Positions 8,587 through 16,379 of a stretch of 64,000 nt of DNA are shown here, piece after piece (position 1 is the stretch's first letter; every line of letters begins with the position of its first letter). This stretch comes from Hahella sp. HNIBRBA332 (GTDB lineage: Bacteria > Pseudomonadota > Gammaproteobacteria > Pseudomonadales > Oleiphilaceae). The stretch covers positions 1,364,001 to 1,428,000 of the forward strand of contig NZ_CP132203.1 in the NCBI RefSeq assembly GCF_030719035.1. Reading direction: 5' to 3'. A program made the translations under genes and the position numbers. Below the pieces are notes generated by a model that worked only from the letters and a program-made list of their open reading frames with translations, was not told the DNA's origin and ran no database searches.

Positions 8587-9633
8587 ATGGATAACATACA
8601 CAAGGACATTCCTTTCGGAAGTCCGGTTCAGGTGGGGCAGGGCGTGTTCCTGCTGAAAATGCCGCTGCCGTTTCGCCTGGATCATATCAACCTGTATCTG
8701 ATCGATGATCAGGACGGGTGGATTCTGGTCGACACCGGCCTGAATCATCGCGCTGTGCGTGAGACATGGGAAGCGTTGGCGGACACGGTCTTCCAGCAAA
8801 AGCCGATTAAGAAGATTCTGATCACCCATCTGCATCCGGATCATATTGGTCAGGCGGCCTGGCTGCAGCGCCGCTTCAAAGCGGACGCCTATATTTCCGA
8901 AGGGGACTGGCTGATGGCGCAGCGGCTGTGGTTTTCCCCCGCGGAGAGCGCGATTCCCCGCTACGCGGCGCACTACCGGGCGTTTGGCGTGGACGGGGAA
9001 CGCTTCGAACAACTGATCGAAAATCGCGGCAACTATCAGCGTCTGGTGAAGGAACTGCCTTTACAGGTGAAGTTCCTGCGCACTGGCGATATCATCAGCG
9101 CCGCCAGCGGCGACTGGCGCGTTGTCAGTGGCAGCGGTCATTCTCCAGAGCACCTGTGTCTGTGGAATGAGGCAAGTCGTGAGATGATCACCGGCGACCA
9201 TGTATTGCCGAAAATCACCCCGAATATCGGCATTATCGTGGGTGGCCTTTCTAACCCTTTGGAAAACTACCTGTTGTCTCTGGAAGATTTCCTGGCGATT
9301 GATTGCGCCAGATATTTTCCCGCTCATGGGCTGCCTTCCGAGAATTACCATGAGCGCATCGCCGAGATCAAAATGCACCATCATCGGCAATTGCAGAAAC
9401 TTTTGAGCGGTTGCGGCGAACCGACCACCGTGTATGAAGCGGTAGGTATGTTGTTCGATACGGAACTGCCGCCTCATCAATATATGTTCGCGCTGGGGGA
9501 AACCGCCGCGCACTTGCGCTATCTTGAAAGCATTGGGCTGATGCATCGCGACGGCGAGAAAACCTGGTCTTTCAAATCCGTATCCCAAGCGGACCAGCAG
9601 AGGGAGGAAACCGCCTGCGCGTCTTCGGTGTAA
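8587..9633 (+). CDS. Metallo-beta-lactamase-fold hydrolase
   Basis: A 348-residue protein with the zinc motif HLHPDH (His81, His83, Asp85, His86), a metal histidine in SGSGHSPEHLCLW and another in FPAHGLP. The fold covers about residues 15-260, and the C-terminal part has the winged-helix look seen in some MBL-fold proteins (LACTB2-like). In a CoA-ester cluster it could be a thioesterase or a lactone/ester hydrolase; this is inference. It follows the methyltransferase by 71 bases and has GAGGAATAAG just before the ATG. It is distinct from gloB, which lies elsewhere in the window. Confidence 0.85.
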   Translation: MDNIHKDIPFGSPVQVGQGVFLLKMPLPFRLDHINLYLIDDQDGWILVDTGLNHRAVRETWEALADTVFQQKPIKKILITHLHPDHIGQAAWLQRRFKADAYISEGDWLMAQRLWFSPAESAIPRYAAHYRAFGVDGERFEQLIENRGNYQRLVKELPLQVKFLRTGDIISAASGDWRVVSGSGHSPEHLCLWNEASREMITGDHVLPKITPNIGIIVGGLSNPLENYLLSLEDFLAIDCARYFPAHGLPSENYHERIAEIKMHHHRQLQKLLSGCGEPTTVYEAVGMLFDTELPPHQYMFALGETAAHLRYLESIGLMHRDGEKTWSFKSVSQADQQREETACASSV

Positions 9634-9658
9634 GGTCATGACGGAGAGGAGCGGTGAA

Positions 9659-10675
9659 GTGTTCAAGGTCAGGAAAGTGCTGGTGACTGGCGCGACGGGA
9701 TTCGCCGGGAGCCATATTTTGGAAGCGCTGAGCAGGGTCCCCGGAATCCGCCCTATCGCCGCCTGCCGTCATCCCGGCGCACTGCCTGCGGAAGTCTGCT
9801 GCGAAGTGCGCGAGGGTGATCTGCGCGACGCCAATTACATCAAGGATGTGTGTCGGGGCGTGGATGTGGTGATTCATGCTGCGGCTTGGACGTCTCTGTA
9901 CGGTCATAGCGAAAGTTCGCAGCGCCTGTATTTTCAGCCGACCCTGGGATTGATCGAGGCGGCGCGGCAGGCGGGCGTGAAAGTCTTCATCAACACCAGC
10001 ACTGCTTCCGCCGCCGCGCCGGAGCGCTCTGCCGATCCCTATAGTCCAGGCGTCGAACCTCCTTATTGGCCGCATCTGTGTAATCTGGTGCGCATCGAAA
10101 ATATCCTGCGCGGATACGCCCGCGATTGGTTCAAGGTCATTAACCTGCGCATGGGAATTTATGTAGGGCGACGCTATCGCGTAGGCTTTCTGCCGATACT
10201 GTTGCCGCGTCTGAAAACACGGCTGATTCCCTGGATTCGCGGCGGCAGAACCAGTCTGCCCCTGATTGACGGCCGCGATATCGGGCAGGCGTTTTCTCTG
10301 GCGGCGCAATGGACGCCGGGAGAAAACTTCGCCGCTTTCAATATCGTCGGTTCCGGTCCGCCCAGCGTGCGCGAGGTGATCGAATATATCTCCGACCGTC
10401 ACCATATCCCCAAGCCATGCTATAGCGTCCCATTCCCGGTTGCTTATGGGGTGGGCGAATTGATGGAGCTGATTGATCCGTTAATGCCCTTTGACCCATT
10501 GGTTACCCGCAGCCTGATTCACTTGCTGGAGGAAACCGGGGCTGACAACAGCCGCGCCACGGCTGTGTTGGGCTATCAGCCGCAGATCGACTGGCGTCGC
10601 TCCATTGATGAACAAATTGAAGAAATATGCCGCCAGAAAACCCTGGCGCCTATGCATAATTTGTTGGAGACCTGA
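9659..10675 (+). CDS. Extended SDR / NAD-dependent epimerase-dehydratase family protein with altered active site
   Basis: About 338 residues from the GTG at 9659, which is preceded by GGAGAGGAG at good distance; an in-frame ATG at 9638 is the alternative. The N-terminal VLVTGATGFAGSHILEAL is the TGxxGxxG NAD(P)-binding loop. Where extended SDRs have YxxxK, here the helix reads PHLCNLVRIENIL, so the catalytic Tyr and Lys appear replaced. NSxAT-type serines are present (NTSTASAAAP). The protein may be a binding or non-redox member, or use another residue. It follows the MBL-fold gene by 25 bases and is the last enzyme of the cluster. Confidence 0.75.
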   Translation: MFKVRKVLVTGATGFAGSHILEALSRVPGIRPIAACRHPGALPAEVCCEVREGDLRDANYIKDVCRGVDVVIHAAAWTSLYGHSESSQRLYFQPTLGLIEAARQAGVKVFINTSTASAAAPERSADPYSPGVEPPYWPHLCNLVRIENILRGYARDWFKVINLRMGIYVGRRYRVGFLPILLPRLKTRLIPWIRGGRTSLPLIDGRDIGQAFSLAAQWTPGENFAAFNIVGSGPPSVREVIEYISDRHHIPKPCYSVPFPVAYGVGELMELIDPLMPFDPLVTRSLIHLLEETGADNSRATAVLGYQPQIDWRRSIDEQIEEICRQKTLAPMHNLLET

Positions 10676-10756
10676 GAGTCTGTTTAAATAGCGGACCTTA
10701 TCGGTAAGTTGTGCGCAGCCTGCGCCGCGCCGTGGATATGGGAAGTGGATCGCATA

Positions 10757-11095
10757 ATGGAATCTCTTTTGTCCTTCATCAACAATTCTGTCTTATGGCT
10801 GGTCTATATTGTTGTGGACCTGCCCGGCGAAATCAGCGCCCGCAATGCCGCCGAGCGCCATCAACGCAACTTGCGCACGCTGGAAGCGAAGCTGAAGGAA
10901 GGTGGCCAAGCCAGTTCGACCATTGTTTCCAGCGGCAAGCGAATGCAGGCATTGCTTTACTATGATGGGGAGTTCAGGGCGACCCTCGAGAGGGAAGAAA
11001 AGGAGTCGACTACGATGGGGTTTCAAACCATCGACGCGCTGGATGAATACTTAACAAACTCAACGCCTTTCAGGGCGCGTGACTTTATTGCGTAA
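10757..11095 (+). CDS. Small membrane-anchored protein of unknown function
   Basis: A 112-residue protein not recognised by me. Residues about 8-23 (FINNSVLWLVYIVVDL) form one hydrophobic segment; the rest is soluble and charged, with a helical segment around 30-50 and an acidic C-terminal half. GGAAGTGGA lies about 10 bases before the ATG. It follows the SDR gene by 81 bases and precedes another small unknown gene by 38 bases, so it may be the tail of the cluster transcript. The frame is open further upstream to an ATG at 10709, but the start chosen has the better ribosome site. Confidence 0.55.
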   Translation: MESLLSFINNSVLWLVYIVVDLPGEISARNAAERHQRNLRTLEAKLKEGGQASSTIVSSGKRMQALLYYDGEFRATLEREEKESTTMGFQTIDALDEYLTNSTPFRARDFIA

Positions 11096-11133
11096 CACCA
11101 TGCTTAAAATAAAAAAGACGGAAAGGATTCATT

Positions 11134-11487
11134 ATGAATAAAGACATCTGGTTGATTTATCACAAATCCTCACTCAGCCCCCGTTCGTCCATCAATATGG
11201 ACGGCTCCGATTTCATGGTCGGCGTCAGCGCCGTGCCCGCCAGAGAGATGATGGAAGCGATTGAGCTATTCAAAGAGCATCTGCGGGAAGACTACATGGC
11301 CCCCATGGAGTTGTGGAAGTGCGTGAAATGGGGCTCCGGCGATTATGGTCTGGAAAGTGAAATCGGCGCGGATATCGAAGAATCCGTCACCCTTGCTCAG
11401 GCCAGCAACACTACTATCACCACCGGTATTTCCTCCGAATTTCTTGCCGACCTGGAGGAAGAGCTCGTTGTGGTGAAGTCTGAGTGA
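11134..11487 (+). CDS. Small acidic protein of unknown function
   Basis: A 117-residue soluble acidic protein with no recognised family. It has a clear ribosome site (GGAAAGG) before the ATG. The middle holds LFKEHLREDYMAPMELWKCVKWG, cut by aromatic residues, and the C-terminus is rich in Glu and Val. No signal peptide or membrane segment is seen. It sits 38 bases after the previous small gene on the same strand, at the end of the accessory gene run, and may be a late partner of the cluster or an unrelated conserved protein. Confidence 0.6.
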   Translation: MNKDIWLIYHKSSLSPRSSINMDGSDFMVGVSAVPAREMMEAIELFKEHLREDYMAPMELWKCVKWGSGDYGLESEIGADIEESVTLAQASNTTITTGISSEFLADLEEELVVVKSE

Positions 11488-11752
11488 TGCAAAAGTAAGA
11501 CGGCAAGACGCGTTGTTCAAAATCCGTCTTCAACAGCGACCAGACGCGCAAGCCCTTACTGAGTAACGCAAGTAAATGTAAAGGGCGACGAAACGGGCGC
11601 ATTTGTTCAAGTGCGCGCGTTTTGCTGTGCGTGTCTACTCGTCAACGAGTCAGGCGATGTTGTCTTGTCGTCTGAATCTGTCTCTTTTTAAACTAGAACA
11701 CCCCGACCCGCATCGTTATAATCGCCGGCTTTTTTCCAAAAAGGGGCCAGTT

Positions 11753-13132
11753 ATGTTCGCCGGTTTTGATTATGGGACCTCCAATTGCGCATTGGGCGTG
11801 ATTCGTCGCGGAGAAGAGGCGTCATCGGAGGTGAAGTTGCTGGGCCTGGATCGGGACTCAGTGTTGTTGCCTTCCAATCTTTATGCTCTGGATCGCAGTC
11901 TGGTATGTGAATATGTGGCCGGACGTATTACCGATCCAGACGCCCGTGAATCCTATCTTGCTTCCCGACCTAACGCCGCCGGACAAGCGCAACGCGCCCG
12001 CCGCGAGCTGAGCATCGGTTCTGACGAACAAGTGCTGTGTGTCGGCCGGCAGGCGGTGGATCTGCACATCGAAGCGCCGGATGAAGGCTTTTATATCAAG
12101 TCTCCTAAATCTTTCCTGGGTTCTGGCGGTCTGAGTCGGCCGCAACTCGACTTCATTGAAGACGTGGTCACCGCCATGATGATATGGGCGAAGTCCCAGG
12201 CGGAAGCCAGCGCGGAGGCGGAATTGTCGCAAGCGGTGATTGGTCGCCCAGTGAATTATCAAGGCGCGGATAGCGACGCGGCGAACCGGCAGGCTATGGA
12301 GATTATGACCTCGGCGGCGCAGCGGGCGGGATTCAAAGACTTTGAATTTATGTATGAGCCTCTTGCTGCGGGCGTTAATTTTGAGAGTCGCATGCAGCAG
12401 GATCAAGTGCTGCTGGTCGTCGATATCGGCGGCGGCACCACTGACTGCTCTATGGTGAGAATGGGGCCGTCGCACCGCAATAACGACAATCGCAGCGATG
12501 ATTTCCTGGCGCATTGCGGTCAACGCACCGGCGGTAATGATCTGGACATCTACCTGACCTACAAAGGCCTGATGCCGTTGTTTGGACTGGGGACAGATAA
12601 GAAATCCGGTCTCACCATGCCTACGCAGCCGTTCTGGAGCGCGATCGAAATCAACAACGTGCGCACACAGGCGGAATTCAGCGCCTGGCAGACCCGTGAC
12701 GACATCGCGCAGCTATGTTGCGACGCTAAGCGTCCTGAGCTATTGAACCGTCTACTGCTTCTGCAGGAAGGCCGCAAGAGCTATCAGTTGGTGCGCAGCG
12801 GCGAACAGGCCAAGATTGAACTGTCAGACGCCGACGCCCATGAAGTGAATCTCGACTACATCGAAAAAGGCCTCAGTCAGCCTTTGGACCGCGCGATGCT
12901 GAGCGAAGCGATTCAAAATCCGCTCAACCGGATTATCGACATTGTGCGTGAGGCGCTGAAACTGGCGCAATGTCGTCCGGATCTGGTATACCTCACTGGC
13001 GGCAGCGGCAAATCCCCGGTTATCCGCGCCGCGCTTGAGCAGGAGCTTGGCGAGATTCCCGTGGTGGACGGCGACTTCTTCGGCAGCGTCGCGGCGGGCC
13101 TCACACAGTGGGCCGCCAAAATCTACCGATAA
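11753..13132 (+). CDS. yegD: Hsp70-family chaperone-like protein, YegD type
   Basis: A 459-residue actin-fold ATPase. The N-terminal AGFDYGTSNCALGV is phosphate loop 1, VVDIGGGTTDCSMV near 222-235 is phosphate loop 2, and VYLTGGSGKSPVIR near 405-418 is the adenosine site. It lacks the substrate-binding domain of DnaK, as YegD (about 450 residues) does. The start is the ATG at 11753 after AAGGGGCCAG; the frame is open further upstream without support. TATAAT at 11717-11722 could be a -10 box, but no good -35 accompanies it. Client proteins are unknown. The next gene is a GspG-like protein on the same strand. Confidence 0.88.
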   Translation: MFAGFDYGTSNCALGVIRRGEEASSEVKLLGLDRDSVLLPSNLYALDRSLVCEYVAGRITDPDARESYLASRPNAAGQAQRARRELSIGSDEQVLCVGRQAVDLHIEAPDEGFYIKSPKSFLGSGGLSRPQLDFIEDVVTAMMIWAKSQAEASAEAELSQAVIGRPVNYQGADSDAANRQAMEIMTSAAQRAGFKDFEFMYEPLAAGVNFESRMQQDQVLLVVDIGGGTTDCSMVRMGPSHRNNDNRSDDFLAHCGQRTGGNDLDIYLTYKGLMPLFGLGTDKKSGLTMPTQPFWSAIEINNVRTQAEFSAWQTRDDIAQLCCDAKRPELLNRLLLLQEGRKSYQLVRSGEQAKIELSDADAHEVNLDYIEKGLSQPLDRAMLSEAIQNPLNRIIDIVREALKLAQCRPDLVYLTGGSGKSPVIRAALEQELGEIPVVDGDFFGSVAAGLTQWAAKIYR

Positions 13133-13187
13133 CAGGTAACTGATAAAGGTACAGGTATAGGCGAAGGTCACAATGTAAGGAAACAAA

Positions 13188-13745
13188 ATGGAGCGAGTAA
13201 TCAAGAAACTGACGTTAGGATTGTTTGGGCTTTGGTTGCTCGCTTTGACGGTCGCTCTTATTACGTTGCGTACTTGCCCTGGCGCAATTGAGTGCAGCCA
13301 GCATGATGATCGTATCCTGTTGAAATCTTTGCAAAGCGCGCTGCGCTTGTATCAGCTCGACCACAACGCACTGCCTACAAGAGAGCAAGGATTACAGGCG
13401 TTGAGCAATGGTTATCTCACCAAAATCTCTAAAGACGCCTGGGGACAAGAGTATCAGTACTCTCCCGAACCCTGGCATGGAGTGGAAATGACGCTGTACT
13501 CCATCGGCCCAAATGGCGTCGATGAAAAAGGCGAGGGCGACGATATCGTGAATTGGGACAAGGCCTATCCATGCGGTATCTTCGATCCCTGTCCAAGCCT
13601 GTGTGAACGGGCCCAAAATGCAACGATTCATACCAGTATGATCTTGCTTCCTATAGCCTGTCTGTCTGGATTTGCGTGGCTGTTGATCTATGTCCGAAGC
13701 AGGCGTCAGGCGGGAGAGGCTGAGAGAGATTTAGAGGGGCGCTGA
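13188..13745 (+). CDS. GspG-like membrane protein lacking a prepilin signal
   Basis: A 185-residue protein. Residues about 45-125 strongly resemble the C-terminal domain of the type II secretion major pseudopilin GspG (LQSALRLYQLDHNALPTREQGLQAL, split here, then DAWGQEYQY and IGPNGVDEKGEGDDI, the calcium-loop region). The N-terminus is a plain membrane helix (KKLTLGLFGLWLLALTVALI) without the G/FTLIE prepilin peptidase site or Glu5. A second membrane helix lies near 147-168, followed by a basic tail. No other secretion genes are nearby. It is probably a membrane protein that borrowed the GspG fold; its function is unknown. Confidence 0.75.
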   Translation: MERVIKKLTLGLFGLWLLALTVALITLRTCPGAIECSQHDDRILLKSLQSALRLYQLDHNALPTREQGLQALSNGYLTKISKDAWGQEYQYSPEPWHGVEMTLYSIGPNGVDEKGEGDDIVNWDKAYPCGIFDPCPSLCERAQNATIHTSMILLPIACLSGFAWLLIYVRSRRQAGEAERDLEGR

Positions 13746-13791
13746 AGCAAAATAGTGAAGGGCTTAATAGTTGGGTGAGGTTATTTCAACA

Positions 13792-13990
13792 ATGTTCAAT
13801 TTACGGGGGAGAAATTTCCAAACACCCGCTTTTTAACTAGAGTTGCGCTGCTAGGATTGGCGGGCGCTTGGCTCATTTTGGGTTATCTTCCTCTGATAGT
13901 TGGTCATCCTTGCATTCCCTTTATTTTATTCCGCTTCTACCTGCATGTAGTCGATATAAGCGTTGAGTCCGTCTTCCGCTTCTTGTTGTG
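13792..13990 (+). pseudogene. Possible frameshifted small membrane-protein gene
   Basis: An ATG at 13792 with GGTGAGG upstream opens a 14-codon frame that stops just after a run of five T (13830-13834). Moving by one base at that run continues into a hydrophobic stretch, TRVALLGLAGAWLILGYLPL, and stays open to about 13990, overlapping the end of the DUF6316 gene on the other strand. This looks like a small one-helix protein broken by a single-base change or sequencing error. No family is recognised, and chance is a real alternative. Confidence 0.25.
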
Positions 13991-14120
13991 AGGCGTAGGG
14001 ACCGATGGGAATTTGTTCGCGGGTCAGGTAAAACCACTCGCCGTTTTCGATATAGAAACGATCTGAGCGATCGTAGCTGGGACGCTGGAGCGCGTCGTCG
14101 TTGCGTGTCATTTGGTTCAT
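13926..14120 (-). CDS. DUF6316-type small protein
   Basis: A 64-residue soluble protein. The pattern SDRFYIENGEWFYLTREQ followed by GPYASQQEAEDGLNAYI matches a small family common in Pseudomonas and relatives (DUF6316), in which the aromatic core and the GPF/GPY turn are conserved. GGAGT lies 5 bases before the ATG. The biochemical role of the family is not known. It is transcribed away from the glpV-like gene's 3' side and separated from it by terminator-like hairpins. Confidence 0.75.
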   Translation of the reverse strand: MNQMTRNDDALQRPSYDRSDRFYIENGEWFYLTREQIPIGPYASQQEAEDGLNAYIDYMQVEAE

Positions 14121-14191
14121 GTCTACTCCATAAGAAACTGCTGTTAGAACCTGGGAGGCGAAAAATTATACACATTTACACTTTGTTACAA

Positions 14192-14216
14192 AAGGGCGAA
14201 ATGTCTCGCCCTTCTA
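14192..14216 (-). terminator. Rho-independent terminator after the glpV-like gene
   Basis: AAGGGCGA pairs with TCGCCCTT across a 6-base loop, and on the minus strand the stem is followed by a short T-run (TTTTG). A second hairpin lies between it and the gene: GAATACCC/GGGTATTC near 14228-14256. Confidence 0.6.
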
Positions 14217-14287
14217 AGACTTTCAGCGAATACCCCTCATATTGACCAGGGTATTCCCTAGGGGTGGAGCCCCTTTTTACTCTGATA

Positions 14288-16063
14288 TCAGCGTACGCGA
14301 CCGTTCTTCCAGGCTTTCAACAGCTCATCGTAAGACGCTGTGATGCCCTTGGGCTTTTCATTGGCCAGTTTGGGCTTGGGGGCGCCGGGTTGGCGTAGCC
14401 AGTAGTCCGCGCCCTTGACCTCGCTGGCGTCCGCGATTTTGGGCGCGCAGGACTGCAGTTCCATGTTTCGCTGAATGACCGCCATCGCCCGATCTTGTCT
14501 TTCCGCCAAGCTATCCAGCGCCTGCTGCGGCGTTTTCTTGCCAGTGATGGCGTCCGCCAGCGTCGGCCACCAGTAGCGCGACAGCTTAGGGTAATCCGGG
14601 ACGTTGACGCCGGTGGGCGTCCAGGCTTTGCGGGCGGGGCTCAAGTAGAACTCCACCAGTCCGCCGAGCTTGGGCGCGGCTTTTTGCATGGCGGCGGATC
14701 TCAGGTCGGATTCGCGAATCGGCGTCAGACCCACCAAGGTTTTCTTCAGGGATACGGTTTTGGCGACGGTGAACTGCGCATACAGCCAGACCGCTTTTTG
14801 CCGGGTTGGGCTCATGTTTTTGGGGATGGTCCAGGAACCGGCGTCCTGATAGCCCAGTTTCATCCCTTCCTGCCAATAAGCGCCGTGAGGCGAGGGGGCC
14901 ATGCGCCATTTGGGCGTGCCGTCGCTGTTCACTACTGGCAGTCCGGGCTGGGTCATGTCTGAGGTAAAAGCGGTGTACCAGAAAATCTGCTGGGCGATGT
15001 GACCTTGCGCGGGAACGGAGCCGGCTTCACTGAAATCCATTTTGATGGCCTCCGGCGGCGCATATTTCTTCAACCAATCGATGTATTTCTCCAGCGAGTA
15101 CACGGCGGCCGGACTGTTGGTGGCGCCGCCGCGATCCATACTGGAACCCACCGGGTGGCAACCTTCGATGCGAATGCCCCATTCGTCCACGGGCTTGCCG
15201 TTGGGCAGACCCGGGTCTCCTGCGCCGGCCATGGAAAACCAAGCGTCGGTGAAACGCCAGCCCAGAGACGGATCGCGCTTGCCGTAGTCCATGTGTCCGT
15301 AAACCCGTTCGCCATCGATATGTTTGACCTTATTGGTGAAGAAGTCGGCGATGTCCTCATAGGCGGACCAGTTAACCGGCACTCCCAGCTCGTAGCCGTA
15401 AATCTCTTTGAATTTCTTCTTCAGGTCCGGGCGTTGGAACCAGTCGTAGCGAAACCAGTAAAGATTGGCGAACTGTTGATCGGGAAGCTGATAGATCTTG
15501 CCGTCGAGCCCGGTCACGAAGCTGATGCCGATAAAGTCGTTGATATCCAGGGTAGGTAAGGTGACGTCTTTGCCTTCCCCTTGCATGAAGTCGCTTAGAG
15601 CCAGAATGCGTCCGGAGCGGGAGTGATTGCCGATCAGGTCGGAGTCGCTGATGAAGGCGTCATAACGGTGTTGGTCGCCAATGAACTGCACCCAGAGACG
15701 ATCAATGACTGTGCCTTCCGGCTGCAGTTCATGATGAATTTTAACCCCTGTGAGCTCAGTGAACGCCTTCGCCAACACCTGGGATTCATATTCGTGGGTT
15801 TTAATGGTTTCCGACAGCACATTCAGCTCGAGTCCCTGATAAGGCGTGGCGGTATGAATAAACCAGGCCAGCTCTTCGATTTGCTGATCCCGGCTGATGG
15901 ACGAGTCTTTAAACTCACCGTTCACCCATTTTTCCACCTGCGCTCTTTTCTCGGGCGAGAGCCGGTCCGCGTAAGGGCCGGCGGCTGCATCAGCGGCATG
16001 AAGCGCTGCGGCAAGAGTGAGAGAAAGCATAGAGACGCTGAAAGTGTTTTTTATTGTGATCAT
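14288..16063 (-). CDS. glpV: ABC transporter solute-binding protein, GlpV-type (glycerol)
   Basis: A 591-residue periplasmic binding protein with a Sec signal peptide (cleavage likely after the Ala-rich stretch near 23-28). Large size and segments such as YQLPDQQFANLYWFRYDWFQRPDL, split here, then LGVPVNWSAYEDIADFF and VYGHMDYGKRDPSLGWR closely resemble the GlpV component of the GlpSTPQV glycerol ABC importer of rhizobia and relatives, from memory. No permease or ATPase gene is adjacent, so it is an orphan here and must work with components coded elsewhere. The upstream region contains TTCG/CGAA half sites like those of DeoR-family GlpR. The glycerol assignment is inference; a carbohydrate substrate is possible. 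Confidence 0.8.
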   Translation of the reverse strand: MITIKNTFSVSMLSLTLAAALHAADAAAGPYADRLSPEKRAQVEKWVNGEFKDSSISRDQQIEELAWFIHTATPYQGLELNVLSETIKTHEYESQVLAKAFTELTGVKIHHELQPEGTVIDRLWVQFIGDQHRYDAFISDSDLIGNHSRSGRILALSDFMQGEGKDVTLPTLDINDFIGISFVTGLDGKIYQLPDQQFANLYWFRYDWFQRPDLKKKFKEIYGYELGVPVNWSAYEDIADFFTNKVKHIDGERVYGHMDYGKRDPSLGWRFTDAWFSMAGAGDPGLPNGKPVDEWGIRIEGCHPVGSSMDRGGATNSPAAVYSLEKYIDWLKKYAPPEAIKMDFSEAGSVPAQGHIAQQIFWYTAFTSDMTQPGLPVVNSDGTPKWRMAPSPHGAYWQEGMKLGYQDAGSWTIPKNMSPTRQKAVWLYAQFTVAKTVSLKKTLVGLTPIRESDLRSAAMQKAAPKLGGLVEFYLSPARKAWTPTGVNVPDYPKLSRYWWPTLADAITGKKTPQQALDSLAERQDRAMAVIQRNMELQSCAPKIADASEVKGADYWLRQPGAPKPKLANEKPKGITASYDELLKAWKNGRVR

Positions 16064-16379
16064 AACTACTCAACCTGTCTTCGTATTTGTTCGTTTTTAT
16101 TTGCGAAAGGAAAGATTGGCGACTAACTTCGAAATACGAAACGAATCGCAATGAATAAAATTTATACACAAAATGCTCGAATTTAAATGGCTGGTACGGA
16201 ATTATTTGTAATTATTCGTATTGGGATAGCCTAAGTAGGTGTGGAAATTGGATTTTCCAAAACGAAAAATTTAGAAAAATGGCGTTTTTGTGCACAGCGT
16301 GTATAATCCAACGCCCTTTTTTTATCGGTCTCGCCGACAGGTGAAGGCCGCTCCGCTTCTGATCGTTCTTGGAACAAAT
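16064..16379. other. Divergent regulatory region, glpV-like / SulP
   Basis: A 316-base AT-rich intergenic stretch between divergent genes. It holds several TTCG and CGAA half sites (see the operator entry), and TATAAT near 16299-16304 that could serve the SulP gene, though no good -35 is visible. No gene seen. Confidence 0.6.
16128..16140. promoter_or_regulatory. GlpR/DeoR-like operator candidate (TTCG-N5-CGAA)
   Basis: TTCGAAATACGAA is an inverted repeat with arms TTCG/CGAA. Further half sites follow directly (ACGAATCG) and lie nearer the gene (TTCGTATTTGTTCG near 16080-16092) and beyond it (ATTCGTATT near 16213-16221). DeoR-family GlpR regulators bind TTCG/CGAA repeats, so glycerol-3-phosphate control of the glpV-like gene is plausible. 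Confidence 0.45.

Noticed and set aside
116..10675. A plain benzoate degradation (box) operon
   Set aside because: BoxA, BoxD and downstream beta-oxidation genes are absent, and halogenase-family, methyltransferase and SDR genes do not fit catabolism.
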